Of a stretch of DNA of 64,000 nt, positions 45,682-54,001 are shown piece after piece. Within the stretch, counting starts at the first letter, position 1, and every line of letters begins with the position of its first letter. Position numbers and translations under genes: made by a program. The notes under the pieces are model-generated. The model was not told the origin of the DNA. It ran no database searches and saw only the letters and a list, made by a program, of their open reading frames with translations. The DNA lies in assembly GCA_029239755.1 (NCBI GenBank), contig JARBUI010000002.1, forward strand, positions 372,001 to 436,000, written 5' to 3'. Source of the DNA: Clostridia bacterium. Lineage in GTDB: Bacteria; Bacillota; Clostridia; Lachnospirales; Cellulosilyticaceae.

Positions 45682-46956
45682 ATGAATATAAACCCTATTT
45701 CTGCCCTTCAGGGCGCTATTGACATTCCTTCTGATAAATCTATTTCCCATAGAAGTGTTATGTTTGGCAGCCTTGCTTTAGGAAAAACAACTATTTATAA
45801 TTTTTTAATGGGTGATGATTGTTTGTCCACCATACGATGCTTTAGAAAATTAGGCATCACTATAGAAATATCCGGAACAACAGTTACTGTTGAAGGCAAA
45901 GGACTGCATGGACTTAAGGGCTCCAGTGATCTATTAGATTGTGGTAACAGTGGTACTACTGTTAGATTATTATCTGGTATTTTAGCTGCTCAAAGTTTTG
46001 AATCAACACTTACTGGGGATGCATCTATTCAGAAGCGGCCCATGAAACGTGTCATAGAGCCTCTTACACAAATGGGTGCACATATTAAAGCTGTTTCCGA
46101 TAACTTTTGTCCCCTTTCTATTACTCCAAGCGAACTCCATGGGATAACTTATCATTCTCCTGTGGCTAGTGCCCAAGTGAAATCTTGTGTTTTGCTTGCT
46201 GGCCTCTACGCTGATTCGCCTACAACTTTAATAGAGCCTTCCGTCTCCCGTGATCACACCGAAAGAATGCTTGCCGCCTTTGGTGCAACGTTAACAAGAG
46301 AAGGGACTGCTGTTACACTTATGCCATGCAAAGAACTCTATGCGGCTGATATTACTGTTCCAGGCGATATATCTTCTGCAGCATTTTTTATGGTAGCTGG
46401 TCTTATTACCCCTCATTCAGATATTATTATAAAGAATGTAGGTATTAACCCTACTAGAAGAGGTATTCTGGATGTTTTAATTGGAATGGGAGGAGATATT
46501 ACACCATTTAATGAAAGGATCATTTGCGGCGAACCTGTATGTGACCTAAGAGTAAAAACCTCTGATCTTCATGGCTGCGTAATTGGCGGAGATATTATTC
46601 CTACATTAATTGATGAAATACCTGCCCTAGCCGTTGCTGCCACTTTTGCAGATGGACAAACCATTATTCAAGATGCTAGTGAACTTAAGGTAAAAGAATC
46701 TAACCGCATCGCTGCTCTTCATAGTGAACTTAGTAAAATGGGTGCAGACATTACGCCTACTGAAGATGGTCTTATGATAAGCGGTGTGAAAACTTTAAAC
46801 GGAGCTGTTCTGGATAGTTTTGATGATCATAGAATAGCTATGTCACTCGCTATTGCTGCTTGTAATGCCACATCTTCAAGTACTATCTTAAAATCCGATT
46901 GTGTTAAGATTTCTTTCCCTGACTTTTTTGATCTTCTGGGTTCGATAACTCACTAA
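45682..46956 (+). CDS. aroA: 3-phosphoshikimate 1-carboxyvinyltransferase (EPSP synthase)
   Basis: The 424-residue protein shows EPSP synthase motifs: IPSDKSISHRSVMFGSLA at the N-terminus, LDCGNSGTTVRLLSGILA near 90 and KRPMKRVIEPLTQMGA near 120, then EIPALAVAATFADG and KVKESNRIAALHSEL near the C-terminus. It joins PEP to shikimate 3-phosphate. AAAGGAG precedes the ATG. The operon holds only aroF, tyrA and aroA; the remaining shikimate genes are elsewhere. A hairpin terminator follows at once. Confidence 0.94.
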   Translation: MNINPISALQGAIDIPSDKSISHRSVMFGSLALGKTTIYNFLMGDDCLSTIRCFRKLGITIEISGTTVTVEGKGLHGLKGSSDLLDCGNSGTTVRLLSGILAAQSFESTLTGDASIQKRPMKRVIEPLTQMGAHIKAVSDNFCPLSITPSELHGITYHSPVASAQVKSCVLLAGLYADSPTTLIEPSVSRDHTERMLAAFGATLTREGTAVTLMPCKELYAADITVPGDISSAAFFMVAGLITPHSDIIIKNVGINPTRRGILDVLIGMGGDITPFNERIICGEPVCDLRVKTSDLHGCVIGGDIIPTLIDEIPALAVAATFADGQTIIQDASELKVKESNRIAALHSELSKMGADITPTEDGLMISGVKTLNGAVLDSFDDHRIAMSLAIAACNATSSSTILKSDCVKISFPDFFDLLGSITH

Positions 46957-46972
46957 CCCTATGGATTTAACT

Positions 46973-47003
46973 AGAGGCCCTACCTTCAAGGTAGAGCCTC
47001 TTT
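46973..47003 (+). terminator. Terminator of aroF-tyrA-aroA
   Basis: AGAGGC-CTACCTT pairs with AAGGTAG-GCCTCT with one internal mismatch, followed by a short T run. It overlaps the inverted repeat at 47003. Confidence 0.7.
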
Positions 47004-47025
47004 ACCATAATGGGATATTATGGTA
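47003..47025 (+). promoter_or_regulatory. Perfect inverted repeat overlapping a promoter -10 region
   Basis: TACCATAAT and ATTATGGTA, nine bases each with a five-base spacer, form a perfect palindrome. A TACAAT -10 candidate begins at 47024. This is a plausible operator for the secreted protein gene that starts at 47052. Confidence 0.5.
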
Positions 47026-47051
47026 CAATGTGGGATGAAAGGTGGTGTCCC

Positions 47052-48113
47052 ATGAAAAATAAACCATTACTCATATTTCTATTTGCTATACTTATAGCCT
47101 GTCCTATTTATGCAAATACCCCCTATGAGGTTATCTTAAATGGCATAAACTATACGCCTAAACTCCCTATTTATGAAGTAAACAAAATGCTGTATGTCTC
47201 TATAGATGATTTAATGTCTCTTACATATGGTAAACTTACATCTGATAGTGCTTCATATACACTCTATATTCAAAATAACTCCATTAGATTTAAGGCTGAA
47301 GAAAGAATTGTCTCCGTTAACCAGAAGTCAACAGTTATTACCCATGCACCCTTGCTGTTAAACGAGAACCTTTTTATTCCCATTAACCTATTAGACTCTA
47401 TTAAATATCCTTACGCTTTAAATAAAGAGAAGTTTCGTTTAACTCTAAATGCTATTCCGCCTTATTCTAAGACAACTGATTCATATAAAGATCATTTGCT
47501 GATGAATACAAGTATAGAAAATATACCATTAACACTTAAAAAATTACTCTCAGAAGCTAAGGCAATACCCTTGCTAGAAAACGCAAAAAAAAATAATAGT
47601 TATATAAGCTTTATTGATAATACGGATAAAGACAATCTACTTAAGCTTATAAGCTCTCACTCTCTAAATAACAAACCTATGCAAGTTAAATTCCGCGAAA
47701 TTGATCTTCTTTCGTTAGCAGCAGAGGTCTCTGTACTCAAAGAACTTCCTATGAAAATACAAGTAACAAACAATAAGCTTACAGCTGAAATTGGTGATGA
47801 TTTAATTTCTTATAATTGTATCTGGGCTGCTTACAAACCTGATGATAAAGACCTAAAAATAGATGTCTCTAAATCCTTAGATGCAACTTTAATGAGAATG
47901 CTTTATGAATATTATAGAGATCAACATGATCTTAAGGATGACTTATATTTTTCACCTGCGGTCACTATTAAAACTGGGAGAGCAGATTCTATAGTCTATA
48001 CAGCCTATTATGATTATTTAATGGACCAAAAAGGTATCTATGATATTATTATTTATAGAACAAATGATGAAAAATATATAACCTATACTATTGATTTTCT
48101 TTTACATCAATAA
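47052..48113 (+). CDS. Secreted protein with copper-amine-oxidase-N-like domain
   Basis: The 353-residue protein has a signal peptide (MKNKPLLIFLFAILIACPIYA, cleavage near residue 22). The first 110 mature residues resemble the copper amine oxidase N-terminal domain of clostridial surface proteins: VILNGINYTPKLPIYEVNKMLYVSIDDLM and LLLNENLFIPINLLDSI. The C-terminal 200 residues match nothing I recognise. No SLH, LysM or sorting motif is seen, so it is probably released or membrane-bound by other means. The start at 47052 is supported by AAAGGTGG and the signal peptide; the longer frame adds 14 residues of non-signal sequence. Confidence 0.65.
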   Translation: MKNKPLLIFLFAILIACPIYANTPYEVILNGINYTPKLPIYEVNKMLYVSIDDLMSLTYGKLTSDSASYTLYIQNNSIRFKAEERIVSVNQKSTVITHAPLLLNENLFIPINLLDSIKYPYALNKEKFRLTLNAIPPYSKTTDSYKDHLLMNTSIENIPLTLKKLLSEAKAIPLLENAKKNNSYISFIDNTDKDNLLKLISSHSLNNKPMQVKFREIDLLSLAAEVSVLKELPMKIQVTNNKLTAEIGDDLISYNCIWAAYKPDDKDLKIDVSKSLDATLMRMLYEYYRDQHDLKDDLYFSPAVTIKTGRADSIVYTAYYDYLMDQKGIYDIIIYRTNDEKYITYTIDFLLHQ

Positions 48114-48156
48114 AAACAGCGTCTCGCATCACACCATGTGATGCGAGACGCTGTTT
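48113..48156. terminator. Bidirectional terminator
   Basis: Arms AAAACAGCGTCTCGCATCAC and their complement meet around a five-base centre. It sits between the convergent secreted-protein and SGNH-like genes and overlaps both 3' ends. Confidence 0.87.
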
Positions 48157-48818
48157 TAGCTTCTAAAATCGTCGTCTCTTGTAACATCTCTGTCTTTTAA
48201 AACGCCTTGATAATTGATAAGTTTTGTTAATTCTATAAATACTAAATCATAGAGAAGATCTTGTCCTTTTTGACTTAAAGAAAAACCGTCTGCGGCCACA
48301 TATTCCATATAGTCTTCTTTTGCAGAGATAATATCAAATAAATCTATAATAGGCAGCTTTTGCTCACTTGCAATCTTTTTTATAATATAAACATATTGCT
48401 TAAGTCTATTATTAGTTCGCATCACCCCTGTAATCAATTCATTTATTGGCGGCGGGGTAATAAGCAAAGGTATTGGAATACACCCATTAAGGCCTGTTCT
48501 ATTATTATGTAATTTTATCTGCTTTGCTATCTCACTCAAATTCTCTTCAAATTCTTTAAGACCAATTAAATTGTTCGAAGTACTGCAGCTATCATTAGAT
48601 GAAAGATTTATAAAAACCAGATTTGGGTTATATGCTAAAACCTTATCTTTTAAACTTCTTAGCATTTCTCTAGTTGTTGCTCCTCTTAATGCTGCATTAT
48701 GAATATTCCAAGAAATACTTGGATAATAACTTGATAAATAATTGTCTAACCTATAGATGTATGTCTCTGTTAATTTAAGATTTGACTCCCCATATCCAAC
48801 AATAGTTGTCCTAATCAT
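48156..48818 (-). CDS. SGNH-hydrolase-like protein with altered catalytic residues
   Basis: The 220-residue protein has the SGNH layout. Block I is VGYGESNL (usually GDS), block II ALRGATTREML (Gly), block III FINLSSNDS (Asn) and block V AADGFSLSQKG. The nucleophile Ser and the Gly/Asn oxyanion residues are present. In block V, where D-x-x-H carries the catalytic His, Ser stands in place of His. The protein may therefore be a weak or inactive esterase, or use another base. No signal peptide is present. GGAGG precedes the ATG. Confidence 0.68.
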   Translation of the reverse strand: MIRTTIVGYGESNLKLTETYIYRLDNYLSSYYPSISWNIHNAALRGATTREMLRSLKDKVLAYNPNLVFINLSSNDSCSTSNNLIGLKEFEENLSEIAKQIKLHNNRTGLNGCIPIPLLITPPPINELITGVMRTNNRLKQYVYIIKKIASEQKLPIIDLFDIISAKEDYMEYVAADGFSLSQKGQDLLYDLVFIELTKLINYQGVLKDRDVTRDDDFRS

Positions 48819-48949
48819 AACTTAATCCTCCGCACCAATTGGTAATTGTAAAGACTATATCTTTCTCCACTTTTCAAAACTTTATTTATGATTACTCTGC
48901 ATATTATACTAGCTAAACCAGTTATTCCTTTTTTATATTTTAGCAATGG

Positions 48950-49468
48950 CTATTCTAATAACATTCGTTTGATATTTTTTACTATTCTATCTCTATTCGT
49001 CATAACATCATAAAACCCTTTGGCTGGATATAACCTTTGAATATCTACGGTTCGCATATCACCTACCTGAAGTCTCGTAATAAAACTATTTGCAAAATCT
49101 TTTACCTCAATATCCATCTGAAATTCTCTATCCGCCTCTAAAGAATCTGGTTTGACTGATGTAGTTGGGATAATAACAAATTTAGTTTTAAAATACTTAA
49201 AGACATAACACCAATGTCCTCCATAAAGTTCTTTTGGAAACCCTCTTGTTAAGTTAAAATAGGCAATTTGATGTACCCCTGGTAATTGTTTAGGTCTATA
49301 AAAGGTAGTTGATGGATCACCCGTTTGATTAGGTGTGAGTTCATCATAGAAATACTTAATTTGACCTACATGATAATTTAAATCTTCTAGGAAGCCTCGT
49401 TTCTGTTCATAATTTTTAATGCTTTTAAATTCTAGCATAATTTTATGCATAAACTCTTCATTGTCCAC
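48950..49468 (-). CDS. PemK/MazF-like protein with N-terminal helical extension
   Basis: The C-terminal 110 residues resemble PemK/MazF toxins: GVHQIAYFNLTRGFPKELYGGHWCYVF, then KFVIIPTTSVKP and LQVGDMRTVDIQRLYPAKG, as in the barrel of mRNA interferases. The first 60 residues are helical and charged and are not part of the usual toxin. No antitoxin gene is seen on either side. The start is uncertain: GTG at 49468 has AAGGGGG six bases upstream, while ATG at 49474 touches that site and ATG at 49531 has none. Activity as an RNase is inferred from family resemblance. Confidence 0.62.
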   Translation of the reverse strand: MDNEEFMHKIMLEFKSIKNYEQKRGFLEDLNYHVGQIKYFYDELTPNQTGDPSTTFYRPKQLPGVHQIAYFNLTRGFPKELYGGHWCYVFKYFKTKFVIIPTTSVKPDSLEADREFQMDIEVKDFANSFITRLQVGDMRTVDIQRLYPAKGFYDVMTNRDRIVKNIKRMLLE

Positions 49469-49607
49469 ATACATCCCCCTTCTCTCTCTTACTGTAATGC
49501 GCCCAATTATAGAATTATTTAAAAATATCATTTCTATTTTATCACGGCTTGGAGTAAAAACAAAGTTATTTTAATGTAATTCGGATAAATATAAATCGTA
49601 TAACAAT

Positions 49608-49638
49608 AAAACGACAAAACCATGTGATTTTGTCGTTT
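49608..49638 (-). terminator. Terminator of purH
   Basis: Arms ACGACAAAA and TTTTGTCGT enclose a short loop; the minus-strand tail is TTTTATTG. It is about nine bases after the purH stop codon. Confidence 0.8.
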
Positions 49639-49646
49639 CGTTATTA

Positions 49647-51197
49647 TTAGTGTTTAAAATGTCTCATACCAGTAAAAATCATCGCTATATTGTTTTCGTT
49701 ACATACTTTAATTGAATCTTCATCTCTTATAGATCCCCCTGGCTGAATAATAGCTGTCACTCCAGCTTTTACCGCGGCCTGTACGCAATCATCATAAGGG
49801 AAAAATGCGTCTGAGGCCATTACGCTTCCCTTAACCCCTTCCTCGCCTAAAAACTCATTACCATGCTCAATAGCTTGATTGGTCGCCCATATTCTATTAG
49901 TTTGGCCACCACCCATACCTACTGATTGACCGTCTTTAGCAAGAGCTATTCCGTTAGATTTAACATGCTTTACAAGTTTCCATGCAAATATTAAATCCTG
50001 CATTTCTTTTTCAGAGGGTTTTCTATTTGTTACTGTTTTAATGTCTTCTTCATTTAGGAGTTCCGTATCTTTTCCTTGTACAATAAGCCCTCCGCCCACC
50101 TTTTTCATATCCATTGCAAACTTATCTACATAATCTATATCATCAAGCTGTAATACTCTTAAATTCTTCTTTGTCTCAAAAACCTTTAGAGCCTCTTCAT
50201 CATACTCCGGTGCTATAATAATTTCTAAGAAGATTTTTACCATTTCTTCAGCTGTTTTTAAATCTATTTTGCGATTAGCGACTACAATCCCACCAAAAAT
50301 CGATACAGGATCTGCTTTATAAGCTTTTTGATAAGCTTCAAAAATAGTATCACTGCTTCCTACTCCACATGGATTAGCGTGTTTTACAGCAACTACAGTA
50401 GGTTCATTAAATTCCTTTAAAAGTTCCAGAGCACCATTTGCATCATTAATATTGTTATAAGATAGTTCCTTGCCGTTCAATTGTTTAGCATTCGCAAGTG
50501 TTCCCTTGGTTTTGCCAACTTCTTTATAAAAGGCTGCCTTTTGATGAGGATTCTCCCCATATCTCATATCTTGTACTTTTTCAAAAGTCATTGTTAATTT
50601 TTCAGGAAGTGAATAGTCTCCTCTTTGAGCTCTTAAGTAGCTTGCTATCATACTGTCATAGTTTGCAGTGTGTTCAAATACTTTAGCTGCTAGGTAAAAC
50701 TTAGTCTCTTTTGAAACTTCTTGATCCGCTTTAAGTTCTTGCAGCACGATCTCATAATCCTGTGGATCAACTATAACAGCGACATCCTGGTTGTTTTTAG
50801 CTGCTGAACGTAACATCGTAGGTCCGCCAATATCAATGTTTTCGATAGCTTCTTCTAAAGTAACCCCTTCTTTTAATATAGTTTGCTTAAAAGGATATAA
50901 ATTAACTACAACAATATCTATATTAGAAAGACCTAGTTCTTCCATTTGCTTTTGGTGCTCTGCATTAGCTCTAATATTTAAAAGTCCAGCATGAATAGCA
51001 GGATGAAGTGTTTTAACTCTGCCATCTAAACATTCTGGGAAACCTGTTACTTCTGATATCCCAATAACACTTATCCCCTCATTTTTAAGGGTATTATAAG
51101 TCCCTCCTGTTGATACAATATCCACACCAAGACCTATTAATTCTTTTGCAAATGCCACAATTCCTGTTTTGTCTGATACACTAATTAATGCTCTCAT
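49647..51197 (-). CDS. purH: Bifunctional AICAR transformylase / IMP cyclohydrolase
   Basis: The 516-residue protein has the two PurH domains. The N-terminal IMP cyclohydrolase region (about 1-195) begins [20 protein letters not shown] and includes GGTYNTL and [15 protein letters not shown]. The AICAR transformylase region has [15 protein letters not shown] near 210, [15 protein letters not shown] near 270 with the Lys-His pair, [12 protein letters not shown] and [10 protein letters not shown] near the end. It performs the last two steps to IMP. AGGAGG precedes the ATG. A ZTP riboswitch upstream should couple its expression to folate status. Confidence 0.94.
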   Translation of the reverse strand: MRALISVSDKTGIVAFAKELIGLGVDIVSTGGTYNTLKNEGISVIGISEVTGFPECLDGRVKTLHPAIHAGLLNIRANAEHQKQMEELGLSNIDIVVVNLYPFKQTILKEGVTLEEAIENIDIGGPTMLRSAAKNNQDVAVIVDPQDYEIVLQELKADQEVSKETKFYLAAKVFEHTANYDSMIASYLRAQRGDYSLPEKLTMTFEKVQDMRYGENPHQKAAFYKEVGKTKGTLANAKQLNGKELSYNNINDANGALELLKEFNEPTVVAVKHANPCGVGSSDTIFEAYQKAYKADPVSIFGGIVVANRKIDLKTAEEMVKIFLEIIIAPEYDEEALKVFETKKNLRVLQLDDIDYVDKFAMDMKKVGGGLIVQGKDTELLNEEDIKTVTNRKPSEKEMQDLIFAWKLVKHVKSNGIALAKDGQSVGMGGGQTNRIWATNQAIEHGNEFLGEEGVKGSVMASDAFFPYDDCVQAAVKAGVTAIIQPGGSIRDEDSIKVCNENNIAMIFTGMRHFKH

Positions 51198-51240
51198 TTT
51201 ATTCCTCCTTAATATGATAAACTACTTTATTATTCCAATA

Positions 51241-51345
51241 ATAAAAACCACCTGGGTAACTTTTATAAAGTTATGCCCAGGCGGTCGGCTAAAATCAAAC
51301 TATACTCCCTGTGGTAACTCCACTAATCCGCCAGTTATATAGTTT
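51241..51345 (-). promoter_or_regulatory. ZTP (pfl) riboswitch with terminator platform, upstream of purH
   Basis: The minus strand carries the pfl pattern: AACTGGCGGA, then GTGGAGTTACCACAGGGAGT, then GCCGACCGCCTGGGCA, whose CCGCC pairs as the pseudoknot. The same CCGCCTGGG pairs with CCCAGGTGG in a terminator (TAACTTT/AAAGTTA stem continues it) followed by TTTTTATTATT. ZTP or ZMP binding should stop terminator formation and turn on purH when 10-formyl-folate is scarce. Sequence match and target gene agree. Confidence 0.93.
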
Positions 51346-51389
51346 TTTATACTCATTTACAGATGATTTTTATCATTCTTTGTATCTAT

Positions 51390-51418
51390 AGAATAACTCA
51401 AATAAGTTTTTAGGTCAA
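51390..51418 (-). promoter_or_regulatory. Promoter of purH
   Basis: TTGACC (51413-51418) and TATTCT (51390-51395) are separated by 17 bases on the minus strand. The start would be near 51383, about 38 nt before the ZTP aptamer. Confidence 0.6.
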
Positions 51419-51427
51419 TACTTAAAT

Positions 51428-51461
51428 CGAACTTTTAGATGTCATTCTCATAAAACGTTCG
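51428..51461. repeat. Inverted repeat upstream of the purH promoter
   Basis: CGAACTTTTA and TAAAACGTTCG are complementary apart from one bulged base, with a 13-base loop. It could be a regulator site or the end of an unidentified transcript. The gap 51198-51771 also holds a GC-richer stretch at about 51590-51670. Confidence 0.45.
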
Positions 51462-51683
51462 GCAATCTTCCCCTTTAAACCAATAGTCTTATTTTCAGAA
51501 AGTTATCTTTAATTATCTTCTTCTCCTGTATATTTTTCTTTATTTATATTCACCCTATTATATATTAAGTTATTTCATTATCTATCTAAAAATGAGATAT
51601 CTCGGGGCTGATTCTTTATGATCTTCTCTCGGAGGCCTTTATCTGCCGAAAGGAAAGATTTCATCGCCGTTTTTAGGTTAATA

Positions 51684-51692
51684 TGCTATACT
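51684..51692 (+). promoter_or_regulatory. Extended -10 promoter candidate for truA
   Basis: TGCTATACT reads as an extended -10 (TGn before TATACT), with no clear -35. It lies about 80 bases before the truA ATG. Confidence 0.4.
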
Positions 51693-51771
51693 AACTATAG
51701 CTTTAAATTTTTGTTATATATCAATAATGATTTAACCTAAAGTAAATAATTGTGAAGAGGTATGTTAATAA

Positions 51772-52512
51772 ATGTATAATTATAAATTGCTTATAGCCTA
51801 TGATGGTACAAAATATAATGGATTTCAAAGACAAACCCTGCATCCAGAAAAAACAATTCAAGGTAAATTAGAAAATGTTCTCTCCTTACTTTTTAAGGAA
51901 GACATAAAAGTTATAGGTTCAGGCAGAACAGATGCGGGTGTTCATGCTAAAGGACAAGTATGCAACTTTCACTCTTCTGTGTCAATGAACTTTGATACAA
52001 TATTAACTTATCTTGCTCAGTATTTACCTCAAGATATTGCTGTATTAAACTTAACTTTAGCTTCCCCAAGATTTCATTCAAGATATAATGTCATTAGGAA
52101 AAGATATTGCTATACTATTGATAATAATTTGTTTGCAGATCCTTTTATGCTTAAATATGCTTATCATGTTCCTAAGCCGCTTGATACTCAAAAAATGCAG
52201 TGTGCCTCTCAGGTACTTATAGGAACTCATGACTTCAGAAGTTTTACGTCGCTTAAATCCAAAAAGAAGACAACTGTGCGAACGTTATCTCATATCAGCG
52301 TATCACAAGATCACAATATAATAAAAATCACTTATGAAGCAGATGGTTTCTTGCAGCATATGGTTAGAATTATAACCGGAACATTAATAGAGGTAGGTCT
52401 TGGGGAAAGAGACCCTAATGATTTAGCGGTGATCCTGCAAAGTGCAAAGAGGTGTGCGGCAGGACTTATGGCTCCTCCCCATGGTCTTAGTATGGAAGAA
52501 GTATATTATTAA
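51772..52512 (+). CDS. truA: tRNA pseudouridine(38-40) synthase
   Basis: The 246-residue protein has the TruA signature: YDGTKYNGFQRQ at residues 10-21, GSGRTDAGVHAKGQVCNF near 50-67 with the catalytic Asp, and FRSFTSLKSKKKTTVRTL near 145-160. The C-terminus has FLQHMVRIITGTLIEVG. It modifies uridines 38-40 in the anticodon arm of several tRNAs. AGAGG lies eleven bases before the ATG, a rather long spacing. It heads a unit with the DUF5721 gene (18 bases) and a small membrane protein gene. Confidence 0.93.
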   Translation: MYNYKLLIAYDGTKYNGFQRQTLHPEKTIQGKLENVLSLLFKEDIKVIGSGRTDAGVHAKGQVCNFHSSVSMNFDTILTYLAQYLPQDIAVLNLTLASPRFHSRYNVIRKRYCYTIDNNLFADPFMLKYAYHVPKPLDTQKMQCASQVLIGTHDFRSFTSLKSKKKTTVRTLSHISVSQDHNIIKITYEADGFLQHMVRIITGTLIEVGLGERDPNDLAVILQSAKRCAAGLMAPPHGLSMEEVYY

Positions 52513-52530
52513 TTTGAGGAGAATGATAGA

Positions 52531-52983
52531 ATGCAGTCTTATGATATCTCAAACAAGAAGGGATTTATGGCGAAACTTTTAAAATCAGATTTATTCGATC
52601 ATTTTGAAGTAAGAGAGGTCATCTTGCATACTGCTTTTAAAATGGTTCTAGAAGGCAAACGCAATAATGAGTACTTTGATACTGAAGATTCCCTCCGCAG
52701 TTCTGATTATCTTATATGGGAGGAAATGAGAAAATATGTTTATGAACTTATTCAGGGAAGCAAATCACCCACCTATTTTAAGATCATTTTAGCTACGGAC
52801 TACGAGAAGACAGCGTCACTCTCCCAAGATGCCAGCACTTTTTACTTAAATATTCAATTTAAAGAAAATCATATTGTCTGCAGCACAGGGACAAGTTATA
52901 AAAATTTCATGCTTGACCAAAGCGCAGATAAACTCTGGGATAAATATATAAATGATTTTTTATTTGAATACCATTTTATCTAA
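52531..52983 (+). CDS. DUF5721 family protein
   Basis: The 150-residue protein has no signal peptide or membrane segment. It contains VREVILHTAFKMVLEGKRN, the acidic YFDTEDSL and a C-terminal strand-rich half (TYFKIILATDY, FYLNIQFKENHIVCSTG). It matches in length and pattern the uncharacterised DUF5721 family, found in clostridia behind truA. Function is unknown; the gene-neighbour link to tRNA modification is only suggestive. GAGGAG precedes the ATG. Confidence 0.68.
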   Translation: MQSYDISNKKGFMAKLLKSDLFDHFEVREVILHTAFKMVLEGKRNNEYFDTEDSLRSSDYLIWEEMRKYVYELIQGSKSPTYFKIILATDYEKTASLSQDASTFYLNIQFKENHIVCSTGTSYKNFMLDQSADKLWDKYINDFLFEYHFI

Positions 52984-52998
52984 TTGGGAGATTAACTT

Positions 52999-53169
52999 AT
53001 GGATTACAGTAAGCTTAAATTAAGTTTTCTTTTACTTCTTATCATGACAGTCTTACAGTTTACAGTCAGCCTCTTTGTTTTGCATAGCCTAATAATCACT
53101 TTACTTTCTGCTGCAGCAATCCTGATGTGTTTATCTGGCCTCATTTATGTAGATAAGAAGACTAAATAA
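52999..53169 (+). CDS. Small membrane protein, 56 aa
   Basis: Translated by eye: MDYSKLKLSFLLLLIMTVLQF starts a first hydrophobic helix, and a second ends in LSGLIYVDKKTK. Two membrane spans with a very short turn (about residues 8-27 and 29-50) are likely, both ends facing the cytoplasm. GGGAG lies eight bases before the ATG. It starts 15 bases after the DUF5721 stop codon, so it is probably the third gene of the truA unit. A terminator follows within 25 bases. I do not recognise a family. Confidence 0.65.
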   Translation: MDYSKLKLSFLLLLIMTVLQFTVSLFVLHSLIITLLSAAAILMCLSGLIYVDKKTK

Positions 53170-53192
53170 TAGCTAAATACTTTTTACGTATC

Positions 53193-53237
53193 AAAATGGG
53201 ACCTTTCATTACTTCTGCGAAAGATCCCATTTTTATT
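53193..53237 (+). terminator. Terminator of the truA unit
   Basis: AAATGGGA-CTTTC pairs with GAAAG-TCCCATTT with one mismatch, followed by TTTATTTAAATTT. Confidence 0.82.
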
Positions 53238-53440
53238 TAAATTTATACACTTGATATGATACTTTTTTATCACCTTAACTACTATATGGTTTTGAGTAGA
53301 ATTACCTCAGGGTCTATAAAATATTTCTAAATAGTATTTCATATTTTTAATACTCTATATATTCCAATGGAACCACCTCTTCACCTATAAAGTAATGAAT
53401 TAGGATGATACTTTTTCTACCATTTGGTTAACGACTTTGA

Positions 53441-53623
53441 TTATTTTGCTCCCATTTGGCTTTCTTGAGCTTGGATCATACGTTTAACCATTTCTCCACC
53501 AACAGAACCTGCTTGTTTTGCTGTTAAATCACCATTATAACCTTGTTTTAAAGGTACTCCAAGTTCTGAAGCTACTTCTTGTTTAAAACCATTTAATGCT
53601 TCACTTTTGCTACGATTTGCCAT
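53441..53623 (-). CDS. Alpha/beta-type small acid-soluble spore protein
   Basis: The 60-residue protein shows the SASP patterns: a first helix SEALNGFKQEVASELGVPL with the GPR protease site region (Glu-Val-Ala-Ser-Glu-Leu), GYNGDLTAKQAGSVGGEMVKRMI and a short tail. It coats and protects spore DNA and is degraded at germination. It shows that the organism forms endospores. GGGAGG precedes the ATG. Expression is expected in the forespore under sigma-G; I could not pick out a convincing sigma-G promoter. Confidence 0.94.
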   Translation of the reverse strand: MANRSKSEALNGFKQEVASELGVPLKQGYNGDLTAKQAGSVGGEMVKRMIQAQESQMGAK

Positions 53624-54001
53624 TTTTATTTCCCTCCTTCTAGTCCTTCTAAATTAGTTCAAAAAAATCACTTGCGCCTTTGCAAATTATTTTTTTGAGT
53701 TTATAACCAGTAAGCTTTATTTCAAGCTGTGTTTATTGGTTATAATCATATAATGTCCCATTTCAGAATCATTATTACAGTAATTTTTTCCAACTATTTA
53801 TATTTTAATCTAAAAAAAATAGTATAATATAAATCTAATTTTATAAATGAAAATTATAACGTCTTGTCTCTTTAAAAGATACAGCTTATTAATACTTTCT
53901 ATGCAGATTAGTATTGACAACTGCACCAAAAAAGTTAATATTATAACTGAGTAAATTTTTAAAATCATATTTATATCACTAAATCAAAGGAGGAACACAA
54001 T
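53624..54001. other. 378-bp gap between SASP and htpG
   Basis: No coding region is seen. It contains a nested inverted repeat at 53701-53745 (TTATAACCA with TGGTTATAA outside, AGCTT with AAGCT inside) about 80 bases upstream of the SASP start, and a possible htpG promoter with TTGACA at 53914-53919 and TAATAT 16 bases later. No CIRCE-type heat-shock operator was found. Confidence 0.5.

Noticed and set aside
51420..51470. Lysine-riboswitch-like GGGGAAGATTGCCGAA block on the minus strand
   Set aside because: Only this fragment fits; the other conserved segments of the lysine aptamer are absent and the downstream gene is purH, behind its own ZTP riboswitch.
51590..51670. Fluoride, FMN or glycine riboswitch
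   Set aside because: Short similarities (GGCGATG, ATCTCGGGGC, GCCGAAAGG) occur but the order and partner motifs of these aptamers are missing.
53701..53745. CIRCE heat-shock operator near htpG
   Set aside because: The inverted repeat does not match the CIRCE consensus and is closer to the SASP gene than to htpG.
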